A stretch of DNA of 64,000 nt from Cephalopachus bancanus. Taxonomy: Eukaryota > Chordata > Mammalia > Primates > Tarsiidae. This document shows, in pieces, positions 56,091 to 64,000 of this stretch. Both the position numbers and the translations under genes were made by a program. A model generated the notes under the pieces. The model was given only the letters and a program-made list of their open reading frames with translations, was not told the origin of the DNA and did no database searches. The number at the start of each line of letters is the position of its first letter. Positions within the stretch are counted from its first letter, which is position 1. Location of the stretch: assembly GCA_027257055.1 (NCBI GenBank), contig JAPVLO010000400.1, forward strand, positions 186,001 to 250,000, read 5' to 3'.

Positions 56091-57723
56091 TGTCTCTGGA
56101 TGTTTCCTTTCAAAAGTCTAATAGCGTGTACTACAACTCCTTCATTCATTCATTCATTCATTCATTCATTCAGTAAGTGCCTAGTATGTGCTAGACACTG
56201 TACAGGGTTTTAGAAATATGCATATAAATGAGACAGGCATTGTGCCCAGCGGATCAGGAAAGACAGAATTAAACAATTAAAATAACAGGTATGATAAGTT
56301 ATAAACAAGGGCAGGGTAAGACGTGAGCTTATGACAGGAAACAGTCTATAAGACATATTTTCACTGAAAACTGAGGAGTAACTTGCAGTTAGTGAGGCAA
56401 AGCAGGAAAAAAGAGTTGAGAGACAAACTCTCAGACTCTCAGAAACATATTGAACCCAAAGGAGCAGAAAGGTGTGATCCCTTTCCTTACCCATCAAAAG
56501 GGTCGTAGCCTATAACAGAAGGCAGATTAACAGGAGAAAGTCATAACAAATTTATTTAAAATTTTATGTGGCACAGGAGATTTCAGAAATGAAAACTCAA
56601 AAGATCCAGAGAAAACTGTTTTCCCTTTATGTTTAGATTTAATGAAGGACGGAGAGCCATATCAAAGTGTGATCGGGCAAAAGAGTATGTTCTAAAGGTA
56701 ATGCACTGAGAGGACTAACCTAGCAAGGCCAGTCCATTCCGATTCTTCTTGGGCTTTCTGTGTAGCGTTCCTTCCTCTGGAAATTAGGGCAGGACCCCTC
56801 GGAACAAGGGTCTTATATAGAACCAACTATCAGACAAGGTAGATCAGAGAATTTCTTTACAGTCAGTTTGGAAAGGCAAGAGAATTTAAGAGTAATATTT
56901 CTGGGTTTTTGCTTGCTTTGGGGGAGAGGGGTTCTAGTTTCTATAATCCACCTTGGGAAGAAGAATTCTGGTATCTGTGAGTTGCTTTAGAGGAGAAAGA
57001 AGAGCGAGAGACAGGAAAAGGTCAGCGAGAGAGACTTTGTTTCTGAGGTTGTTTTTGAGACTTTCTAGTCTCCTTTAGCTCAAAGCACTCTGCATGCCAA
57101 AATGCCACCTCTCTATGGGTACCATTTTCCGAGCCCCAGGAAATCCAATGATAAACAAAAATCAGACTTAGCAATGGGTGCAAAACAGCTTCTAGAGTGA
57201 ATTGAGAGGGAACCTTCTAGGTTGGTAGTGTCCAGGGTCTCTTCTGCAGCTTGACTGGGCCTGACTTCAGCAGGGGTGGGGGTTGTCCGTGTGGGGGAAT
57301 GCTGAGGAATTCTGCAGCTGCTGGCTCTTGCCAGTTGGGGCTGTTGTGATGGAGAAGTGGGTCAGCGATTTGGCGGGGTCACACATTGACCTGCTGAGGA
57401 GCCACTCACCCACATAGTGGCAAGAAAACGGGGCTTTTGTGCCTAACCTGTGTGTCCTGGCTTCACCAGTAAATTCTTCTTGGAGCTGGCTCTTTCCTGT
57501 CCTGAACATGCCTGCAACTTCTGCACTTAGGACATAGCTGTCTTTCCTATGTCCTATGTCAAGAGGCTGCAAATACTAAATGTGTGAGAGAGAGAGAGGA
57601 AGGAAGGAAGAGAGAATGTGTGTGTGTGTGTTTGTACCAGACTGCAATGATAGGTCTCATGAACCGAAATTCCGAACAGGTACAGGGTGGCAGAATAAGT
57701 ACCATCACAGAAAGAAAACAAAC
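56091..57723. other. LCP1 3' flank
   Basis: A (TTCA)n run at 56141-56172 leads into an L2- or MIR-like fragment (GTGCCTAGTATGTGCTAGAC). The rest to 57570 is unassigned. At 57577-57631 there are GA and TG repeats. No gene seen. Confidence 0.5.
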
Positions 57724-57725
57724 TA

Positions 57726-58663
57726 TGAGGGCTGACAATTAAGTTTGCAAACTCATTCTAGAAAAAGTGCTACATACCTCATTGCTGAATATCACTACAG
57801 TTACCTTCCAAGTACTCACCTTGGGAAACAATGCACCAATGCCAGCGCCTAGTCCACCTGTCAAAGCAATTTTTGAACTCTTTTTCTAGAATGGCCATCA
57901 GAGCTATCATTGCCAGAATGTCAGAATTTGAATTAGAGCAACAAATAAACATTAAATTTCTTGTCAAAACTTGACAAGAGTAAAAATCAGGAACATTTAC
58001 TTCAAGTTTATGGGGATAATGCCATGGAGAAATTGGCAGTGTACAAATGGAGTAAACATTTTTCTGAGGGGAGAGAAAGTGTCATTGATGAGAGGTCAGG
58101 ATGGCCAGTAATGAGCAGAACTGATGAAGACATTGCATAAATTTATCAAATTGGGCATCAAAATCGTCAGCTGACTGTGAGAAGCATAGCAGACCAAATA
58201 AATATAGAGAAACAATAAAGAAACTCTTAACTGAAAATCCTGGCATGAAAAAGGTGTATGCAAAAATGGTCCCAAAGGAGTTCTTGCATCACAACAATAC
58301 ACCAGCTCACACAGCACTGTTTGTGAGGGAGCTTTTAACCAGTAAACAAATAACTATATTGGAATACCCTCCCTACTCACCTGATCTGGCCTCAGTGACT
58401 TTTTTCTTTACTGGAAGATAAAGGAAATATTGAAAGGAAGACATTTTGATGACATTCAAGACATCAAGGGCAACACAATGACAGCTCTGATGGCTGTTTC
58501 AGAAAAAGAATTCCAAAATTGCGTTGATGGATGGACCAGACTCTGGTACCAGTGCATAGCTTACCAAAGGGGAGTACTTCGAAGGTGACTGTAGTGATAT
58601 CCTGCAATGAAGTATACAGCACTTTTTGTAGGATGAGTTCAAAAACTTAATTGTCAGTCCTCA
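57726..58663 (+). mobile_element. Fold-back mariner DNA transposon with dead transposase
   Basis: The ends TGAGGGCTGACAATTAAGT and ACTTAATTGTCAGTCCTCA are inverted repeats flanked by TA on both sides (57724-57725, 58664-58665), the mariner/Tc1 target. The + strand from about 57990 to 58600 encodes broken mariner transposase: an N-terminal part, then the HNNTPAH-like and YSPDLA-like catalytic regions with stops and a frameshift. The left ~195 bp is a reverse-complement copy of the transposase 3' end, so the inverted repeats are far longer than the usual ~30 bp. At 938 bp it is shorter than a normal 1.3-kb mariner. Confidence 0.9.
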
Positions 58664-58665
58664 TA

Positions 58666-59360
58666 ACTTGGGGAGGAGAAATAAGGAAATACAAGCCTGA
58701 ATGTGATCACTTTTCTAAATTTAAAATTTTATTGTTACATTTTAAGTTATCAGTCCATGTATGGCATAAGAAATTAAATTTGTGCCTGAAGGTCTTTAGT
58801 AGAATGTAGAAGCCACCTTCCCACCTCTGTGCCTAATGGTGTGCTTTGAAACTAGCTTGTTTTAGCTCACTGTATTCTGTACACCTACTGTTAAACCATT
58901 TTTAACTTGACATTGGCCATAGTGGGGGTATTTACACCACAGAAATGATCAAACTCTACAAATAGGGCTTTTCATCCCCAAAGGGCCAGTTTATCAAGCC
59001 ACCACTACTTCATTCCCCCAGTTCCCCTCCTACTGTTACCAATTTCTTTTATATCCTGGAAATATTCTAGGAACATATCACCTCATGACCTTTTTAATTA
59101 TAAATATTAGCATACTATAAACATCATACTGCATCTCCCTTTTTTTTCACATATTACCATATCTTGGAGACTGTTTATATTGGTATACATAGATCAGCCT
59201 TTTCTCAATAGGTGCATAATGTACTATTATATGTGTGCCAAACTATATATATATGACCCAGAAATAGATATTTAGGTTATTTCAATATTTTGCCTCACAA
59301 ATAAGGCCACAGTGAATAATATTATACCCACTTTTGAACACGGAATATTTAATTTTCCAT
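58666..59360. other. 3' flank, no gene recognised
   Basis: AT-rich DNA between the mariner element and an Alu. A possible old L1 remnant lies at about 59040-59340 (ATAAACATCATACTGCATCT, CACATATTACCATATCTTGG). Confidence 0.4.
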
Positions 59361-59635
<275 letters not shown>

Positions 59636-59865
59636 AGAATGTTAATTTTAACTCAACAGTTACTTAAGTTCCTGTTCTGGTGAAGATATTGCATGTTGAG
59701 TAGTAAATCATAAATCATCTTAAGTTTTCTCAAATTAGAAAGAACCCTAAACTGAAACAGAAGCTTGAGCCAATGCCAACTTCTCCATTTTGTCTAAAGA
59801 AGCATACTAATCCAGCAAGGAGGTAATGTGCATGCACACACATACAGGCTGTAATAAGTAGAACA

Positions 59866-60150
59866 GGCTGGGCACAGTGGCTCACACCTGTAATGCCAGA
59901 ACCTTGGGAGGCTGAGGTGGGAGAGCTGCTTGAGTCTAGGAGTTTGAGATCAGCTTAGTCAACATAGCAAGAGCTTGTCTCTATAAAAATCAAAAAATTA
60001 GCCAAGTGTGGTGGCACCCACCCGTAGTCCAGCTACTCGGGAGGCTGAGGTGGAAAGATTATCTGCACCCAGGAGGTCAAGGCTGCAGTGAGCAGTGATC
60101 ATGCCACTAAACTCTAGCCTGGGCAACAAAATAAGACCCTCCAAAACACA
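59866..60150 (+). mobile_element. AluJ-like element, plus strand
   Basis: Dimeric Alu, GGCTGGGCACAGTGGCTCAC to an A-rich AAACACACAAAAAA tail, with both monomers and the central CTATAAAAATCAAAAAATTA linker. Confidence 0.88.
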
Positions 60151-60752
60151 CAAAAAAGTAGAATGTGATAACAAATTTATTAATTAAGTATTATGGGTGC
60201 TCTTGGGAAAAATTAATTCTAAATGAAGAATCAGCAAAAGTTTCTGGAAGAACTCAGCTGTGGTGAATGAGAAGTGGGCAGGAACCATGCCTTATACATG
60301 TCAATACCCCACCCCCCCAGAGCCAAGCACATTTCTAGATTTTTGATAAGAGTTCACTTTTAAAAACTTGATTTATATTAGTCATAAACAAATGGGTCCT
60401 GATGGTAGAGGCTGCTCAACAGAGAGAAGTAACTGTGAGAAAAGTTGTGAAATAGACTTAACCTGGAGAGTTTTTAGAATAAGATAGATTCCCGGGAGTC
60501 TGGGAATTGTGACAGTAGGACCTGTCTGATGGAATACATTGTTTTACATGACCCTTTAAAGTCTCAGTCAACCTAGTGATTTTGTCCACATGGACAGACA
60601 CAAACACACACACACTCACACACCACACACGCACACCCCAGTCAGTCCCTGGAAGCACAGTAGTGATCTTGATTGTATAAAAGACTATATAAACTCATAG
60701 CACCTTAAAACAACCCATCTCAGATGAATGCTTCATGCATGAGAAGCATTTC

Positions 60753-61469
60753 TGTGTGCTTCCAGTGCTATAGCTAGATTGCGAGAAATGACACCAACAT
60801 GCAGAGAAGGTCAGATAATGAGACCTTTATTGATGCTGGCGACTGAGAGCGGGCTAGTGTCCCAAATAACTCTTGGCCCTGAACAGAGTGAGTAGTGGGT
60901 TTTTAAAGGTAAACATTACATAAGTTGTACAATTTGATTGATATTTCTTGGCAATACATTTGATTAGTAAGGGGTACAGATGGTTACAGAATTTACTTAA
61001 CTAGGGGGCTTTCAACCACCAAAAGGTACAGGAATGTGGGTGTGTGGGATAATTACAGGGAGGTTACATAAGGGAGTTATTCCCAGGTTAATATGGAAGA
61101 TCTGTTACAAAATGGAATTACTTATGTCAAACAAGCTATTAAAGGTTATTATAGGTTTTTCAGATTAAATACTTCATCAGTATCCCTGGGATGTTCCCTG
61201 GGCCCACCTTCCTTACAGTTACTGTTTCTGTTGTCCCTGACCCTGTTCCTAGGCCAGCCCTGTGTGCCGACAGGCTTGTGGCAAATGCCAGCAGTGCTCT
61301 CCTCTTGGTGAACTTGACATTGTTCTGCTTAGCATGTCCCTGCCAATCTCAGGATTCAGAAAGCAAAGCCAAGGCTCAAAACAAGTTAGCAGTGTTGACT
61401 GATCCTGTTGTGAAATGTAGTCACTTTGACAATTTCCTAGCCATATTCCTATGATTAAACTCTCAGGCA
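60753..61469 (-). mobile_element. Solitary retroviral-type LTR (ERV1-like), antisense
   Basis: Minus-oriented LTR with an AATAAA signal (TTTATT on + at 60826-60831) just after a GC-rich TATA-proximal segment, a U5 of about 75 bp and a long U3. It is bounded approximately by TG near 60753 and CA near 61469. I could not match a target duplication. The 72- and 87-codon frames over it are not genes. Confidence 0.55.
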
Positions 61470-61974
61470 GCAGACCACTGTTTATCCTTTCTCCCTACTT
61501 CTGAAAGACAGTTTACCAATTGAGTCTGTAAATGGCTGATGAAAAGAAAATTGTAAAAATGTTTTCTCATGTATCTGACATCTACCTGTATTTAATCACC
61601 CACTTTAGGTCAGGTACAAAAACATAGATAATCTAGTCAATGCCTACTAACTCACCATTAACAACTCAGGTTGGCAAAATAACAGTCATCTTTATGTTCT
61701 CTGGCATGTCAAAATTGGAGAGTTCCATTATGCATGTATCTTGGTTAACAAAGAACTATTATCATTTTTGGAATAAAAACTTTTAAAGAATTAGAATACA
61801 AGCTAATATTTAAGAAAGTTAACATAAAAATTGATGCTTCAGTAGGCATTTCTGGGCTCAGACCCAACTATGGTATGGGCTCACTGTTACAAGTCCCAAA
61901 TATTCAAACCTCCTTGCTCTAGGAATGGTGCTTGAACCAGGGACACCTGGAAGCCAATTTAAAATGCAGAATCT

Positions 61975-62278
61975 AACAGGACATGATGACTCATGCCTGT
62001 AATACCAGCACTTTGGAGGCTGAGGCAGGAGGATTGCTTGAGCCCTAGAATTTGAGAACAGCCTAGGCAACATAGCGAGACCTCATCACTACAAAATAAA
62101 AATAAAAATAAAAAAATTAACTGGGCATGGTGGCATGCATCTGTAGTCCCAGCTACTTTAGAGGCTGAGGCAGAAAGATTTGCCTGAGTCCAGGAGGTTG
62201 AGGCTGCAGTAAGCTGTGATCATGTCACTGCACTCTAGCCTGGGTGACAGAGTGAGACCCAGACTCCAAAAAAGAAAG
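61975..62278 (+). mobile_element. AluJ-like element, plus strand
   Basis: Dimeric Alu with a perfect 14-bp target duplication AAAATGCAGAATCT at 61961-61974 and 62279-62292. It has an A-rich middle linker with (AAAAT)n and a short A-rich tail. Confidence 0.92.
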
Positions 62279-62292
62279 AAAATGCAGAATCT

Positions 62293-63134
62293 ATCTCAGT
62301 CCCCACCCAGACCTATGGGATCAAAATCTGCCTTTGAATAAGATTCATAAACACATTAAAGTTTGACAGAAACACTATCCTAGAGATCTCGCTAAAAGAC
62401 CTACACTTGATGAAGGCTAAAGTCTCCAGCTGTAAACTAACTAACACTTTCCCAGTAAACAATGGACTTGAGAGATTATAATAACTTTCCACAAACATTT
62501 CCGCCTCATCAGAATTCATTTGAGGCAGCCAGAGAGACTCTTCCCTGCATTTGGGTGTATCCTCCACCACCCAACTTTGCCCTTTGGGGTCCACTTCCCC
62601 TTCCTTTCTTTCTTGTGGCACCTGTTCCAAGGGCTTACATCTTTTGGTCCTGCTGGGTACCTGTAAAGTATCTCTTGGCACAAACTTCTCTTGTTGGCTG
62701 CTCAGGGCAACCTCTTTAATGAATCTGACCTAGTCGGTGCCACATCACTCAAGTCTTCCCTACAATCCACCACCTACATCAGACCCACTGGCTTTTCCCC
62801 CACTATCTCTGAAGCAACCTCCATGTGACTTCCAGTGGCAGGTAGGTGATTTAGTAAACCATACTGTCCCCAGGCCCTCCAGTGCCTACTCTTTCTTTCC
62901 CAAAACTTGTGCTTTGCGATAACATTCTGGAGTTATAACATCATCCTTGTTATCTCTGCCAAATCCCTAAGACAAAGAGAGAGTGGAAAATGTCTTCCAA
63001 GTAGATTGACTATCACCTGCAAAGGCCCTGAAAATGGAGGAAGCTTGATGCCTTTGAATATCTAAAGACCAGAATGGCTGATGAGAAGCAAGAACTGCCA
63101 TGTTGTAAGAAACAGGTGGACTAGCAAAAGGTTT
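62293..63134. other. 3' flank, no gene recognised
   Basis: About 840 bp of unassigned DNA. The overlapping 60-122-codon frames on both strands show no domain. CPB2 is the expected next gene in this direction by mammalian synteny, but nothing here resembles it. Confidence 0.45.
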
Positions 63135-63315
63135 AGGAATAATTCTCAGACTTTAGGATGCTTGAGAATCACCTGGGGAGCTTATTAAAGCGATTTATCC
63201 AGATCCCGCCTTGAAACTCAGTGCCTATAGGGCTGGTGGACCCAGGAATACTGCATTTTCCACAAACATTCTAGGAGATTCTGTGACTCATAGACCACTC
63301 TTGGAGAAGGATTGG
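63135..63315 (+). mobile_element. MER5-like hAT remnant (first of pair)
   Basis: ATTCTCAGACTTTAGGATGC, GAGAATCACCTGGGGAGCTT and a downstream AGATTCTGTGACTC segment match the MER5/hAT-Charlie type. Confidence 0.6.
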
Positions 63316-63317
63316 TC

Positions 63318-63500
63318 CAGACCTGTTGTTATCAACCCTGGCTGCACACTGGAATCATCTCAGAAGTTTCAAACGATGCTGATACCTACATTCCCCACAA
63401 GAGTCCATATAATTGGCCTGATGTGCAGCCAAGGCAGCTGGCTTTTTAAAATATCCCCAAATGACTCTAATGTGTAGTCAAGTTTAAAAACTGCTGGTCT
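63318..63500 (+). mobile_element. MER5A-like hAT remnant (second of pair)
   Basis: TATCAACCCTGGCTGCACAC at the start and AATGTGTAGTCAAGTTTAAA near the end are the paired ends of a MER5A-like element. Confidence 0.7.
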
Positions 63501-64000
63501 CTAGCCTGGAGTTTTGCTCTAAAGGGCAGGCCTGGGTGGAGCCTAACAGGTGGGCAGAACAATAAAAGAAAGTATGGAAATGTTCCAAAGATAAGCCTCA
63601 CTTTCTTCACAATTTAACCATCCAGTCAACAAGCATTTGCCTGTGTGGGTGCCACGCAACACGCCTGGTGGCACAGGTGACAGGCTCAGTCTTTCTAGCC
63701 AAATCAAAGCGATTAGGACCTGAGGTTGATTTCTCTGCCTCTAGTCTGAATACCCCTCTTAAATGACTCCTGAGAAGGCATCATCTTTCTTCCTCCTTAG
63801 AAATATAGGAGGCCAGATACCCCAACCCTTTGTATCAATTTTAAGACACAGTTCATTTTCCATGAATAAACATGAGAGAGAATGTGTGAAGGGAAAGAAC
63901 ATTTATCAATTATGTGTCTTCAAAACCTCCTGAGATTATGCGGCTTTAATGGCTGACTGATTTTGAAAGGAAAACTTGTAAAATGAGCTGCACCTGAACT
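63501..64000. other. 3' flank to window end, no gene recognised
   Basis: Unassigned non-coding DNA; no long frame and no repeat that I can name. Confidence 0.45.

Noticed and set aside
62313..62681. 122-codon antisense frame in the 3' flank
   Set aside because: No domain or homology that I recognise; overlaps open frames on the other strand.

Overview
This is vertebrate nuclear DNA, not a microbial locus. It carries one protein-coding gene, on the + strand: the plastin/fimbrin family gene LCP1 (L-plastin, PLS2), an actin-bundling protein of leukocytes. All 15 coding exons are present (22850-54331). Joined at GT/AG boundaries they give one uninterrupted 627-residue frame: two EF-hands, then four calponin-homology domains. 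The length and the N-terminus starting MARGSVSDEE point to L-plastin rather than the I- or T-plastin paralogues, which I recall as 629 and 630 residues. A candidate non-coding first exon and promoter lie near 2.4-2.8 kb. A roughly 1.76-kb 3' UTR ends at a poly(A) signal at 56068.

Organism: dimeric Alu elements show a primate. The protein differs at about 11 positions from human L-plastin as I remember it. There is no AluS/AluY-type copy, none of the tRNA-Alu fusions of galagos and lorises, and none of the usual lemur Alu. The youngest SINEs are an unusual Alu subfamily with well-preserved target-site duplications. This suggests a non-anthropoid, non-strepsirrhine primate, with tarsier as the best guess (inference, moderate confidence).

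Layout: 1-2.4 kb is 5' flank with an antisense retroviral-type LTR. 2.5-22.8 kb is putative intron 1, with MIR, L2, L1 and Alu copies, a 7SL RNA pseudogene, a Tigger remnant, a polypurine tract and a CTCF-like motif close to exon 2. 22.8-54.3 kb holds the coding exons; their introns contain a 7SK pseudogene, a ~195-bp direct duplication (intron 5), a rearranged Alu trimer (intron 9), an L2 block (intron 10), L1-like DNA and a large inverted duplication with a 23-bp perfect palindrome (intron 13), an L1-in-MIR nest (intron 14) and an Alu-in-hAT nest (intron 15). 56.1-64 kb is 3' flank with a fold-back mariner element bounded by TA dinucleotides, Alus, a second antisense LTR and two MER5-like elements. 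I found no second protein gene, CRISPR array or operon.

I see no new multi-gene system. The most unusual things are the Alu subfamily with a restored tRNA-like T-arm/B box, the fold-back mariner, the inverted duplication with its palindrome, and coding exon 11, which begins with a sequence resembling a 5' splice site. Repeat-family names come from remembered consensus sequences and their edges are approximate.
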